64,000 nucleotides of DNA from Parerythrobacter_A sp963838735 (GCA_963838735.1 CAWISG010000002.1:186001-250000); one strand, 5' to 3'. Counted from the first letter of the stretch, positions 8,318-17,975 are shown. A program made the numbers and translations. The notes: generated from the sequence alone by a model not told the origin.

Positions 8318-9325
8318 TCAGCCCCCGAGCCCGTCGCTGGAGAAGGCGTCGCTGATCGAGCAGGCCGCAGGGCCGAGGATGACGATGAACAGCACCGGCA
8401 GGATGAACAGGATGAGCGGGATCGTCATGATGGCGGGCAGGCGTGCAGCCTTTTCTTCGGCCCGCATCATGCGTTCGTTGCGGAATTCCGCTGACAAGAC
8501 GCGCAGCGCGCTGGCCAGCGGCGTGCCGTAGCGTTCGGTCTGTACCATCGTGGTGACCACGCCTGCCACCGCTTCCAGATTGACGCGATAGGCCAGGTTG
8601 TCGAATGCTTGCTTGCGTTCGGACAAAAAGGACAGTTCGATGGCGGTCAATGCGAATTCATCGCCCAGTTCGGGATAGGCGCGGCCCAGTTCCTTCGCGA
8701 CGCGGTTGAACGCGGCATCTACGGTCAGGCCGGCTTCGGCGCAGATGACGAGCAGGTCGAGCGCGTCGGGCAGGCCTTTCTGGATTTCCTTGGTACGCTT
8801 GCCCGCCTTGTTGGACAGGAAAATCTCCGGCCCCTTGTATCCGGCGAAGATCAGGGCAGCCATCGCCATGACTTTCTTCATTTCCCACTCGGGAAATACC
8901 TCGACCACATACAGCGCGACGAACCCTGCCAGACCCAGTACAATCGGCAGGACCATGCGCAGGCCGATGATCAGGACCGCCAGTTCCTTGTTGCGATACC
9001 CGGCATAGGCCAGCTTCTGCTGGATCGTTTCGACCTGGCTTTGCTGAAGGACTTTCATGCCCGCCAGCGTGTCTTTCATTTTCTCGGTGCCTTCGGTCTT
9101 CCTGACCAGGCTTTGCCGCTTGCGCGCCGGACCCTTGACGATGCCGGCCTTCAGCTCGTCGCGCCGTGCGCTCAACGATTTCACGCGCTTCGCCATCGGA
9201 TCGCGCACCGTGATCGCGGCATAGATCGCGAACACCACAGCCAGCGCCGCAACGCCCGACAGAATCGATCCGACAAGGATGATGTCCACACCCAGCAGGG
9301 TGGGACCGGCCCCGGAATTCAACAT
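8318..9325 (-). CDS. tadC: Tad pilus inner-membrane protein TadC
   Basis: A 335-residue type II secretion F-domain protein. It has an N-terminal membrane segment (about residues 13-37), a hydrophobic pair near 120-165, the cytoplasmic GLPDALDLLVICAEAGLT motif typical of TadB/TadC, and a C-terminal hydrophobic helix (LPAIMTIPLILFILPVLFIVIL). With TadB it forms the inner-membrane platform on which the Tad ATPase assembles Flp pili. It is the last gene of the minus-strand cluster, 29 bases after tadB, and ends convergent to the crotonase gene. Confidence 0.93.
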   Translation of the reverse strand: MLNSGAGPTLLGVDIILVGSILSGVAALAVVFAIYAAITVRDPMAKRVKSLSARRDELKAGIVKGPARKRQSLVRKTEGTEKMKDTLAGMKVLQQSQVETIQQKLAYAGYRNKELAVLIIGLRMVLPIVLGLAGFVALYVVEVFPEWEMKKVMAMAALIFAGYKGPEIFLSNKAGKRTKEIQKGLPDALDLLVICAEAGLTVDAAFNRVAKELGRAYPELGDEFALTAIELSFLSERKQAFDNLAYRVNLEAVAGVVTTMVQTERYGTPLASALRVLSAEFRNERMMRAEEKAARLPAIMTIPLILFILPVLFIVILGPAACSISDAFSSDGLGG

Positions 9326-9354
9326 GATTGCGTTCCCATTTGCGTTTCCATGCC

Positions 9355-10326
9355 TCAGATCTCGAAGCTGACCATCTTAGCCATGATCATGGCGCCGATG
9401 CTCATCCAGGTCAGGCCGCCCAGGCCAGCGACGATCAGGCGTTCTTCGTAGAAGAATCCTTCGATATAGCTGGGGTTGATCCAGTAGATCATGCCGAACA
9501 CCATGAACGGCAACGCGCCGACGATGTAGGCCGACGCCTTGGATTCCGAACTCATGGCCTTGATCTTCAGCTTCATCTGGCTGCGCTTGCGTAGCACGTC
9601 GGCAAGGTTGCTGAGCGTTTCGGCGAGGTTGCCGCCCGTCTCCCGCTGGATGGCGATGGTGATGCAGAAGAACCCGAATTCGGCGATGCCAAGCTTGTCG
9701 GCGGCGTCCTGAAGCGACTCTTCCATCGATTTACCGATGCGGATGCGCTCGACGATAGCCTTGAATTCGAACCCGACCGGTCCCGGCACTTCCTGCGCGA
9801 CGACGGAAAGCGTTTCGGTAACGGGGAGGCCGGACCGGAGGCCGCGTACCAGCAATTCAATCGCGTCGGGGAACTTGGCGTTGAAGTTCGCCGTGCGCTT
9901 CTTGATGAAATAATTGACGACAAAATGCGGCAGGCCCATGCCTATGACCAGTCCGACGCCAAGCGCCAGCGGGATCGCGCCGGAGCGCAGATAGATCAAC
10001 ATCGCCAGCGCAAGCGACAGACCGAGCGACGTGTAGAGATACTGCGTCACCGTCCATGACTTGCCGCTACGGTCTAGGCGGATATTGAGCGCCTCGATAC
10101 GCGAAGTCGAACCGGCTGCATGCTGCACTTTCGGACGGCGCGAGGCGATGGCTTTCTTGAGCTGCGATTCAACTTGCGTATCGGTACTTTCGGAATGCCG
10201 GAAGCGCACCGCCTGCATACGGCGCTGGCTTTCCTTGGCGGAATTCGGACCGGCAAAGGCGAGGTAGGCGACGACCATGAAGGACATCAGACCACCACCC
10301 ACCAGCAGGAGCTGTAAAATGCTCAT
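9355..10326 (-). CDS. tadB: Tad pilus inner-membrane protein TadB
   Basis: A 323-residue T2SSF-domain membrane protein: an N-terminal membrane anchor (residues 1-25), a hydrophobic pair around 95-140, the FPDAIELLVRGLRSGLPVTET motif region and a QRETGGNLAETL motif, and C-terminal membrane helices. It partners with TadC in the Tad secretion platform. In the canonical order the ATPase gene cpaF/tadA immediately precedes tadB, but here 118 non-coding bases separate it from cpaE. Confidence 0.93.
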   Translation of the reverse strand: MSILQLLLVGGGLMSFMVVAYLAFAGPNSAKESQRRMQAVRFRHSESTDTQVESQLKKAIASRRPKVQHAAGSTSRIEALNIRLDRSGKSWTVTQYLYTSLGLSLALAMLIYLRSGAIPLALGVGLVIGMGLPHFVVNYFIKKRTANFNAKFPDAIELLVRGLRSGLPVTETLSVVAQEVPGPVGFEFKAIVERIRIGKSMEESLQDAADKLGIAEFGFFCITIAIQRETGGNLAETLSNLADVLRKRSQMKLKIKAMSSESKASAYIVGALPFMVFGMIYWINPSYIEGFFYEERLIVAGLGGLTWMSIGAMIMAKMVSFEI

Positions 10327-10444
10327 CCGCCCGACCTAACCTTTCTTATCTTTTCGTTTCGCGGCAGTGCCCGTCCGGGCGCGCCGCCATTATCTTTGCC
10401 GGACCGGAGCATCGCTGTTCCAGCCGGCCTTGCTTCGTCCGGCG

Positions 10445-11743
10445 CTATTGCGCGGTCGCCTTCTCCGCCTTCTTGGCGGAAGCCGGCTTCTCCTTTTTCG
10501 CCAGCAGCGATTTCAGGTCGAAATTGCCCAATAGCGATTTCTTGGCGGGTTCATCTGCCTCGATCGCTTCGTCGGAGGCACCGATGACCCGCTCTGCCAG
10601 CTGCTTGATAACGGTTGTCGCCTTGCTGCCCTTGTTGGCTTCGGCGAAGGTCTGGCCGAGTTTCCCGGCATTGACCGCTGCCTTGATGTCGTATGGCACG
10701 ATGAAATCGATCTTGCGTTCGATGGAGGCTTCGAAATCCGCCTTGCTCATTTCCGCCAGATTGCCCTGCACCTTGTTCGCCACAATCAGCGGCGTCGCAT
10801 GGGCGGCATTCGTTTTGAGCCAGCTGAGGATGCGGATCGTGTCGCGGGCCGAAGCCAGCGTCATTTCCGTACCCAGTACGACCACGTTCACGTCTGCCAG
10901 CAGATGCGGGAAGTTGATGAGCATGTTGCGCGGCAAGTCGATTACCGTCATCTCGAACGCCTGACGGAACTCTTCCTCCAGTTGCAGGAAGGCCGAACCG
11001 TCGGTCATCAGCGGCGAGCTGATCGGCGCTTCCGCCGACAGGATCGCGAGATGGTCGTTGGCGCGGATCATGGCACGTTCGATGAACAAGCCGTCGATAC
11101 GGCTGGGGTTGTCGATGGCATCGGTGAGCCCGCGACCCGGTTCCAGATCGAGCGCGAGTGCGCCGGTACCGAAATGCACATCCAGATCGAGCAGCGCAGT
11201 TGGCAGCTTGTGGTCTTCACCGAACAGCCACGCGATGGAGGTTGCCAGCATCGACGCGCCGACACCGCCACGGGTGCCGACGACGGCGGTGGAAATGTGA
11301 CGTTTGGCCGCTTCGGGATCGCTGGAGCGTGGGGCGGAGAACACCGCCTGCGCCTGGTTGAGCGAGTCGCGCAGCTGGCCTGCGGAGAGCGGTTTGAGCA
11401 GATAGTCGTGAATGCCGCTGCCCAAAAGGTCGCGGTACAGGCGCACATCGTTCACCTGCCCGATAGCGATAACCACAGTACCGGGCTCGCAAACCTCGGC
11501 CAGTGCGTTGATATCGTTCAGCGGGTCGCCGCTTTCGGACAGATCGACCATCAGGATGTTCGGGCTTGCCGCCACGGACAGCGACTGCACGGCATTGCGC
11601 AGTCCGCCCTTGGCGCATTTTTCCGGCTGCCAGCCCATCTCGATGACGACCGGGCGCAACACGTCGAGCGCGGCTTCGTCGCAGATATAGGCGGCGAACG
11701 GATCGCGGTTGGCCTGTCCGTTGGGTTTCCAGGGTGCGTTCAT
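10445..11743 (-). CDS. cpaE: Tad pilus localisation ATPase CpaE/TadZ
   Basis: A 432-residue protein. Residues 1-135 resemble an atypical receiver domain (VVIAIGQVNDVRLYRDLL, DYLLKPLSAGQLRDSL). Residues 150-400 form a ParA/MinD-like domain with a degenerate P-loop, GTRGGVGAS (156-164), lacking the usual lysines, as is common in CpaE/TadZ. These proteins position the Tad pilus machinery, usually at a pole. It follows cpaD after 29 bases. Confidence 0.92.
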   Translation of the reverse strand: MNAPWKPNGQANRDPFAAYICDEAALDVLRPVVIEMGWQPEKCAKGGLRNAVQSLSVAASPNILMVDLSESGDPLNDINALAEVCEPGTVVIAIGQVNDVRLYRDLLGSGIHDYLLKPLSAGQLRDSLNQAQAVFSAPRSSDPEAAKRHISTAVVGTRGGVGASMLATSIAWLFGEDHKLPTALLDLDVHFGTGALALDLEPGRGLTDAIDNPSRIDGLFIERAMIRANDHLAILSAEAPISSPLMTDGSAFLQLEEEFRQAFEMTVIDLPRNMLINFPHLLADVNVVVLGTEMTLASARDTIRILSWLKTNAAHATPLIVANKVQGNLAEMSKADFEASIERKIDFIVPYDIKAAVNAGKLGQTFAEANKGSKATTVIKQLAERVIGASDEAIEADEPAKKSLLGNFDLKSLLAKKEKPASAKKAEKATAQ

Positions 11744-11772
11744 GGCTTCGGGTTTCCCTCTTGGATACTGGC

Positions 11773-12429
11773 TTATTCGGTGCCGGTAGCGGCAAGGCCG
11801 CCTTCGCCGGTCAACGCTTGTTCGCGATAGAGATTTACGGCCCGCGTGCTGCGCGTCACCGTCGTTTCCCCATTGCCTTCCTGGCCCGCGACGAGGTCTT
11901 CCGGATTGGCGACCATCGCCGCCAGATTGCTATTGGTGGCGCAGCCGTAACCGGGGTCGGTTTCGTTGCGGTAATTGGCATCGGACCATGCCGACCAGTC
12001 GGGGCAGCCCGGAACGCTGGCGGACGAACGCGTTACCACGACGCGGACACTGCCCGGTTCGACATAGCCTGCCGTAACCGGCGCACCTTCGCTGACCAGC
12101 ACGCCGTGGCGTTCGGTCAGGCTGGCAATGGCTTCGCGCGTGCCGGTGGCGTTCATCGGATCGTCGATGGAAACGCGATCGCCATAGCCCAGCTTCATCG
12201 TATCGAACCACTGCGCCAGGCGGCGCTGTTCGGAAATGGCGAGGCCGCCCGCACCGGCGGGCAGGTCGAAGGTGTAGTTGGTCCGTTCGACCACCGGCTG
12301 CTTCACGCTGTAAAGCGAAGTGTTGGCAGGCATGATGTTCTGGCATGCGCCGAGCGAAAGGCCGCCTGCGAAGACGAGTGCCGCTGCAAGTTTGCGTGCG
12401 GATCGTCCGTGTGTGTTGCTGATGGACAT
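11773..12429 (-). CDS. cpaD: Tad pilus assembly lipoprotein CpaD
   Basis: A 218-residue lipoprotein with a signal peptide ending in a LSLGAC lipobox, then a mature domain (LPAGAGGLAISEQRRLAQWFD, CPDWSA, CATNSNLAAMVANPEDL) characteristic of CpaD. It is thought to help the CpaC secretin in the outer membrane. Two starts are possible: the ATG at 12429 with AGAAAGG eight bases upstream (chosen), or the GTG at 12447 overlapping the cpaC stop as GTGA. Confidence 0.9.
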   Translation of the reverse strand: MSISNTHGRSARKLAAALVFAGGLSLGACQNIMPANTSLYSVKQPVVERTNYTFDLPAGAGGLAISEQRRLAQWFDTMKLGYGDRVSIDDPMNATGTREAIASLTERHGVLVSEGAPVTAGYVEPGSVRVVVTRSSASVPGCPDWSAWSDANYRNETDPGYGCATNSNLAAMVANPEDLVAGQEGNGETTVTRSTRAVNLYREQALTGEGGLAATGTE

Positions 12430-12443
12430 AAGGTCTGCCTTTC

Positions 12444-14000
12444 TCACTTGAGGCTGAAGCCGGGGGCGGCGGGGGCATTGCCACCGGTTTTTGCGGCGCT
12501 GGTGGCGCGTTCCTTGCGGCGCGATTGCGCTGCGGGACGCACCGCGTCGCCGGGCTGCGCGCGGCTGATGCCGGGCACGGGTGCTTCGGTGTCGCGTGCG
12601 GTGGGGCCGGGCCGGCCGATGTTCTTGGTCGGACGGTTGTCCTGGAACCCGAACGTGCGGTCTGCCTCGTTCGGGGCCATGAAACCGTCGGTCGGTAGCG
12701 CGATGCGCCCTGCGGTCACCGGCTTCACCAGATACGGCGTCACGATGATGACCAGCTCGGTCTGGCCCTTGCGGAATTCGGTGGAGCGGAACAGGTTGCC
12801 CAGGATCGGCACGTCGCCGACACCCGGCGCCTTGTCGATGGAGTTCTGTGCATTGTTGCTCATCAGCCCGGCGATCATGATGCTTTGGCCCGAACCCAGC
12901 TCCACCGTCGTTTCGGTGCGGCGAATGGTAAGCGCGGGAACCTGGAAGCCGTTCAGCGTGACCGAACCTTGGCTCGACAGCTCCGACACTTCGGGTTTCA
13001 CCCGCAGCGAGATGCGGCCATTGGCGAGCACGGTGGGCGTATAAGCAAGGCTGACACCGAATTTTCGGTATTCGATGGCGGTGGTGCCAAGGCCCTGGCT
13101 GATCGGGATAGGAAATTCCCCACCCGCGAGGAAGTCTGCAGTTTCACCCGACAGCGCGGTCAAATTGGGCTGCGACAGCGTTGTCACCAGACCATCGCGT
13201 TCGGCAAGGTCGAGGGCCGCGCCGATGTCGAGGCCGAGCAGGTTACCAAATCCGGCAAATGTCGCGCCGGTGGCAAGGCTGGTCACGACTTGCGTGCCTT
13301 CTCCGCCCTCGGTAACACCGGTGCCGAGCGGGCCGCCCGGCTGGAACTGCGGAATTGCTGCGCGGCCGGTGGATACACCGAACTGGAACCCGTCTGTCGA
13401 ATCCGCCGTCAGCAGGTTCGCACCGATGGCGCGGACCAGGCTGCGGCTGACTTCGGCGAAGCGCACTTGCAGATTGACTTGCAGGGGCGTTGCCATGCGC
13501 AGGCGACTGATGACATTGGCATCATCACCAAGGAACGCGACCACGAGGCGTTCGGCCTCGGCAGCATCCTCGGGGGCGGCGACGGTGCCGGTCAGCAGGA
13601 CCGTATTAGCGCCCATCGTGGCGACCGAGATCTTCGCTTCCGGCATGGCCAGAGCAAGCATCTGGTCGACACTGCTGATGTTGGAACCGACACGGATATT
13701 GGCGGACCAGACGATATCGCCGCGTGGGTTGCTGGCATAGACGGTGGTTTCGCCACCCGCCTTGCCGAAGATATACAACTGGCGCTGCGACTTGACCTGC
13801 ACGTCGGCAACCGCGTCATTGGCGACGAACACATCGGCCATCGTGCCGGGCACGGTCACCAGTTCGCCGCGTCCGATGGATAGGACGATATCCTGCGCCG
13901 GACGAGTAACGGTTTGCGCATTGGCAACCTGTGCCGGGATGGCAGTGGCTGTCACGGCCAGGCTGGCGATCAGCGCAGTTGCGGTAAGACGGCGATTCAT
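12444..14000 (-). CDS. cpaC: Tad pilus outer-membrane secretin CpaC
   Basis: A secretin of 518 residues from the chosen start. It has a clear signal peptide (MNRRLTATALIASL to VANAQT), a pilus/BON-like N-domain (GRGELVTVPGTMADVFVAND), and the secretin domain with LAERDGLVTTLSQPNLTALSG, the gate/rim segment AEFLAGGEFPIP-like (here ADFLAGGEFPIP), and VPILGNLFRS. The C-terminal tail is basic and disordered. The ATG at 14000 has GAGAGG seven bases upstream and gives the signal peptide; an alternative ATG at 14075 overlaps the cpaB stop as ATGA and would add 25 residues. It forms the outer-membrane pore for the pilus. Confidence 0.92.
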   Translation of the reverse strand: MNRRLTATALIASLAVTATAIPAQVANAQTVTRPAQDIVLSIGRGELVTVPGTMADVFVANDAVADVQVKSQRQLYIFGKAGGETTVYASNPRGDIVWSANIRVGSNISSVDQMLALAMPEAKISVATMGANTVLLTGTVAAPEDAAEAERLVVAFLGDDANVISRLRMATPLQVNLQVRFAEVSRSLVRAIGANLLTADSTDGFQFGVSTGRAAIPQFQPGGPLGTGVTEGGEGTQVVTSLATGATFAGFGNLLGLDIGAALDLAERDGLVTTLSQPNLTALSGETADFLAGGEFPIPISQGLGTTAIEYRKFGVSLAYTPTVLANGRISLRVKPEVSELSSQGSVTLNGFQVPALTIRRTETTVELGSGQSIMIAGLMSNNAQNSIDKAPGVGDVPILGNLFRSTEFRKGQTELVIIVTPYLVKPVTAGRIALPTDGFMAPNEADRTFGFQDNRPTKNIGRPGPTARDTEAPVPGISRAQPGDAVRPAAQSRRKERATSAAKTGGNAPAAPGFSLK

Positions 14001-14071
14001 AGTCTTGCCTCTCGGTTGGGCCCAGGCTGCAGGGGCCAAAGTCTTGCGAATGCAGTTCATCGGAACGCCTT

Positions 14072-15193
14072 TCATCGGATCAGGACCGAGCTGGTTTCGG
14101 CGGGGTTATCGTCCTCGCCTCCGGTCAGCGCGTTGCGTGTTTGCGCGACCATCCGTCCGGCACCCTGGCCCACGGCCACTTCGGTCGTGGTCTTGCCACG
14201 GGTAACGGTTACGGTCGGTCCGCGCGGAACCGGCGCGGCCTGCGGTGCGGCGGCGGTACGGGGCTGTGCCACCATTGCCGGGCCGGGGCCTGCATTTCCG
14301 CCACGTTCGCGGGTGTTCTTGGCCGGGACGCTGCTACGCTGGAAGCGCGAGACGTCGCCGCCGGTTTGGAACGTGGTACCCTTGTCCGTAGGGCGCGACA
14401 TCGCCGCCTTCAGGATGGCTTCTTCCTGTTCCGGCGTTGCGTTGTCGGGCACCTTGATATCGCCTGCAGCAATCGCGCGCTCCAGTTCGCTCTGGTTGTC
14501 CGCGATGGACCGCAGCGACAGGCTCAGCGTGCCAATGGTCTGCGCCACTGCGACTTTCTCCGCGATGCGCGGCGTTACTTCGAGCGTAACAGTGCGGGCC
14601 GTGCGGACGACGGTATCGCCTGCCTCGGTGGTATCCTGTGTGGTGGCTTGGTCCGTGGCAAGGACGCGCAGGTTGGAAAGAATGGTCTCGGCGGCACGCA
14701 GCGTGTCGTCGTCACCCTTGACCGTTTGCGTCAGCACCAGGTCGACGCGGTCGCCCGGAAAGACGAAGCCGGCAACACCGGTCTTGTCGGAGACGGGAAC
14801 GGTCACGGCGCGCATGCCCGGGCCAAGCGCCGCGGCAAGGAAACCACGGTCGCCCGGCTTGACGAGGCTGCCTTGCGTCACCGGTTCACCGGCGGTGATA
14901 GGATGGCGCACGACCGTACCGAGCAGCTGCGAGACGTCCGATTCCCCGTCGAGAAAATAGGCGTCCTGCACCAGTTCTTCCGGCCATTGCTGGAAATTGA
15001 TCGCATCCGCCGTGATAATCGTGCCGACCGGCAGGCCGCGCTGTGCGACCAGCACTTTCGGCCCCAGCGGAACTGCCGGTGCGGCGTCGGCTTGCGGGGC
15101 AGGGGCCCCGGCGAACATGCTTCGTGCCGCCAATGCAGTGCCGATTGCAATAATCAGCGCGCCCAGCAGCAGAACCAGCTTTTTCCTGTCCAT
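14072..15193 (-). CDS. cpaB: Flp pilus assembly protein CpaB
   Basis: A 373-residue protein with an N-terminal membrane anchor (residues 5-24), an SAF domain (VLVAQRGLPVGTIITADAI, then PITAGEPVTQGSLVKPGDRG) and the RcpC/CpaB core (MRAVTVPVSDKTGVAGFVFPGD, VDLVLTQ). The C-terminal 90 residues are low-complexity. It is a periplasmic pilus assembly factor. The order cpaA-cpaB-cpaC-cpaD-cpaE is canonical. Confidence 0.93.
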   Translation of the reverse strand: MDRKKLVLLLGALIIAIGTALAARSMFAGAPAPQADAAPAVPLGPKVLVAQRGLPVGTIITADAINFQQWPEELVQDAYFLDGESDVSQLLGTVVRHPITAGEPVTQGSLVKPGDRGFLAAALGPGMRAVTVPVSDKTGVAGFVFPGDRVDLVLTQTVKGDDDTLRAAETILSNLRVLATDQATTQDTTEAGDTVVRTARTVTLEVTPRIAEKVAVAQTIGTLSLSLRSIADNQSELERAIAAGDIKVPDNATPEQEEAILKAAMSRPTDKGTTFQTGGDVSRFQRSSVPAKNTRERGGNAGPGPAMVAQPRTAAAPQAAPVPRGPTVTVTRGKTTTEVAVGQGAGRMVAQTRNALTGGEDDNPAETSSVLIR

Positions 15194-15283
15194 GGCTTAT
15201 CAAGCCCCCTTAGTACGTGCCCGGCGGAAGTGCGGGCCTTTGGTTGAATTCGATGCTTACGCAGCGATTGGTTAAAATGCGGT

Positions 15284-15787
15284 TCACCCGAAGACGGGTG
15301 CAATCCCGATGGCAGCGCCGGCGGGCGGAAAATATTGGGTTCCCAACACCCATAATCCGCCGCATGCGATGGCGATGCCGTAGGGCATGCTCATCTTGTC
15401 GCGCTGGCGGCTGGCGATGTAATATCCACCCATCACCACGGCGAGGACGCCGCCGATGAGGGCCATCATCAGGAACAGGTGCAGGAATGCGTTGGGCGTG
15501 ATCCACAATGCCAGAGCGGTCAGCAACTTCACGTCGCCACCGCCTAAAAGGCGGAAGCGAAACAGCAGTGCCAGCGCGAAGAATACGCCAAATCCCAGGC
15601 CAAGCTGAATGGCTACGCCCGGCCACAGCGTCAGGTCGCTACTCCACCAAAACAACGGGGCGGTAATAGCGAGAGCACCGGTCAGCCGATTGTTAATCTT
15701 GCGTGCGCGAATGTCGTTGATGGCCGCTGCCAGCAGGCCGATTGCCAAAGCAACCAGCAGTCCGTAATGGATGTAATCGTTCAGCAT
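15284..15787 (-). CDS. cpaA: Prepilin peptidase CpaA
   Basis: A 167-residue polytopic membrane protein of the type IV prepilin peptidase (A24) family. It has the catalytic aspartates Asp25 (AAINDIRARKI) and Asp85 in GGGDVKLL. It cleaves the leader of Flp pilin at the inner membrane. It is the first gene of the minus-strand Tad cluster. The divergent 104-base gap to the hydrolase gene should hold the cluster promoter. No flp pilin gene lies next to it, though one often does in relatives. Confidence 0.92.
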   Translation of the reverse strand: MLNDYIHYGLLVALAIGLLAAAINDIRARKINNRLTGALAITAPLFWWSSDLTLWPGVAIQLGLGFGVFFALALLFRFRLLGGGDVKLLTALALWITPNAFLHLFLMMALIGGVLAVVMGGYYIASRQRDKMSMPYGIAIACGGLWVLGTQYFPPAGAAIGIAPVFG

Positions 15788-15891
15788 GACAGCCCCTCGA
15801 ACCTTCCGTTCGCCGTCCTGCTACAGGCGAGGGCTTACCAAATAGTAACCACAGCGCACAGGGCGGCGTTAGCCACGCAGGCGATGAACGT

Positions 15892-16878
15892 ATGAACCAG
15901 GCTGCCTTCGACCGCCCCCCCTTCGACCGGCCCCCCTTCGACCGGCGCGCCATTCCTGACAACGTTCGCGAGAGTGTGTGGCAGGCGGCGGACGGCCATG
16001 CGATCCGGCGGATAGACTGGGATGTTGCCGGCGACACTGTGCGTGGCGCGATCCTGTTTATGCCGGGGCGGGGCGACAACTACGAAAAATATCTCGAAAC
16101 GCTGGATGGCTGGCACCGGCGCGGATGGCGCGTGACCGCTGCGGACTGGCGCGGACAAGCCGGATCGGGCCGCTTCGGCAGCGACGACGTGACGGGCCAT
16201 ATTGAGGATTTTTCGCTGTGGATTGCCGATCTGGCGGCATTCTGGAAGGATTGGGTGGCCGCAACACCCGGCCCCCACATTATCGCGGGGCATTCGATGG
16301 GCGGGCATCTCGTGCTGCGCGCCCTGGCAGAGAAGGCCATCGCGCCTAAGGCCGTCGTGCTGGTCGCGCCGATGCTAGGCTATTACGGCACTGTCCTGCC
16401 GCTGGGCTGGATGCAGCGCATTGCGAAGCTGCTGGTCGGGCGCGGGGCTGCGGATCGTCCGGCATGGAAGTGGAGCGAGAAGCCGGGCGAAACGCCCGTG
16501 GGCCGCATCAATTTGCTGACGCACGACACCGACCGCTACGAGGACGAGCTGCACTGGCGCAAAGCGCGGCCCGAACTGGTCATGGGACCGGGCAGCTGGC
16601 ATTGGGTCGAGCGCGGCTATGCATCGATGCAGCGTATTTTTGCAAAGGGTGTGCTGGAGAGCGTCGAAACGCCGGTCCTGCTGCTGGCCGCGCGCAAGGA
16701 TAAGCTCGTGGATTACAAGGCAATCGCGCGCGCCGCGAAGCGCCTGCCCCATGCTACGCTGGAAGTGTTCGGGGCGGAGGCGCGGCACGAAATTTTGCGC
16801 GAAGTCGATCCGGTGCGTGATCGGGCGCTCGCGATGATCGACCGCTTCCTCGACAAAGCTGCGCCCTCACCGCGATAA
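15892..16878 (+). CDS. Alpha/beta hydrolase (lysophospholipase/monoglyceride lipase-like)
   Basis: A 328-residue serine hydrolase of the S33/PldB-like group. The nucleophile is Ser135 in GHSMGG, the acid is probably in LLLAARKDKLVD, and the His in AEARHEILRE. The oxyanion side is RGAILFMPGRGDNYEKY. Likely substrates are lysophospholipids or monoglycerides, by family only. The N-terminal 20 residues contain a three-fold FDRPP repeat produced by a 15-base tandem repeat. An FAD oxidoreductase gene follows eight bases later. Confidence 0.85.
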   Translation: MNQAAFDRPPFDRPPFDRRAIPDNVRESVWQAADGHAIRRIDWDVAGDTVRGAILFMPGRGDNYEKYLETLDGWHRRGWRVTAADWRGQAGSGRFGSDDVTGHIEDFSLWIADLAAFWKDWVAATPGPHIIAGHSMGGHLVLRALAEKAIAPKAVVLVAPMLGYYGTVLPLGWMQRIAKLLVGRGAADRPAWKWSEKPGETPVGRINLLTHDTDRYEDELHWRKARPELVMGPGSWHWVERGYASMQRIFAKGVLESVETPVLLLAARKDKLVDYKAIARAAKRLPHATLEVFGAEARHEILREVDPVRDRALAMIDRFLDKAAPSPR

Positions 16879-16885
16879 CGGCGTG

Positions 16886-17975
16886 ATGTACGACTTCGTC
16901 ATTATCGGTGCCGGAATGGCGGGGGCGAGCCTTGCTGCCGAACTGGTGCGCGATGCCGATGTGCTGGTGGTAGAAGCGGAGGAGAGTGCCGGATATCACA
17001 CGACCGGGCGCTCCGCCGCATTTTGGGAAGCATGTTATGGCGGGCCGCAGATTGCACCACTGACGCTGGCTTCGGAAGAGCCATTGCGGGATGGCGGGTT
17101 TCTGACCAGGCGTGGTGCACTCTATATCGGACGGAGGGACGACGGCGATGAACTATCCGCATTCCGTCGGCGCTTCGCCGAGGCAGATATTGCGCTTGAA
17201 CCGCAGGAATAGGGCGGATTTGCAAGCAAGAGTGCCCGGCCTCGACAGGGATTGGTCGGAAGGTCTTTGGGAGCCTTGCTGCGCTGATATAGACGTGGCG
17301 GCGCTCCATCAGCATTACTTGCGCGCTGCCAAGCGCGACGGTGCGGCGGTGCGGCTGAAAACGCGGATAGCGGCAATCGAACGGCGCGGTGATGCCTGGC
17401 ACCTGATATCGGAAAGCGGCGAGCAATTCCGCTGCCGGACGCTGGTTAATGCAGGCGGGGCCTGGGCCGATGGCATTGCGGAACTGGCCGGAGCGAAGGC
17501 ACTGGGGATTGCGCCGTTGCTGCGCACCGTGATTGCGCTCGAAACCGATCCCGCACCGCTTGCCGACATGCCGCTGGTGCTGGACGTCAATGGGGCCTTT
17601 TATTTCAAGCCTGATGCGGGGCGGCTGTGGCTCAGCCCGCATGACGAAACGCCAAGCCACCCGCACGATGCCGCGCCGGAAGAATTTGCCGTGGCGCAGG
17701 CAATCGCGACGCTGGAAACGGTGGTCGACTGGCGGGTGCGTTCCATCGTGCGAAGCTGGGCGGGGCTGCGCAGTTTCGCGCCCGACCGGCTGCCGGTTTT
17801 CGGTATGGATGTGCGCGTGCCGGACTTCGCGTGGTTTGCCGGTCAGGGCGGTTCCGGCATCCAGACCGCACCCGCCGCCGCGATGCTGATGGCGAACCTG
17901 CTGCTAAACCGCGCGCCTTCGCCAGCGATCGCGCATATCGATGCGGCAACCTTCGACCCCATCCGCTTCAACTAG
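16886..17975 (+). pseudogene. FAD-dependent oxidoreductase (DadA/GlpD-like), frameshifted
   Basis: One DAO-family flavoenzyme split over two frames. From the ATG at 16886 the first part has the FAD-binding IIGAGMAGAS and the HTTGRSAAF motif and stops at 17210-17212 (frame 2). Coding then continues in frame 3 from about 17209 with LQARVPGL, WEPCCADID, VNAGGAWADGIAEL and the C-terminal FAQGGSGIQTAPA-type motif (here FAGQGGSGIQTAPA). Removing one base near 17205-17212 joins EPQE to RADLQARVPG and gives about 362 residues, a normal length. It would oxidise an amino or hydroxy compound. Either a recent frameshift or a one-base sequence error; the rest is intact. Confidence 0.85.

Noticed and set aside
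10327..10444. A remnant of cpaF between cpaE and tadB
   Set aside because: None of the frames in the 118 bases shows ATPase-like sequence; it reads as spacer with a small GCCC/GGGC hairpin.
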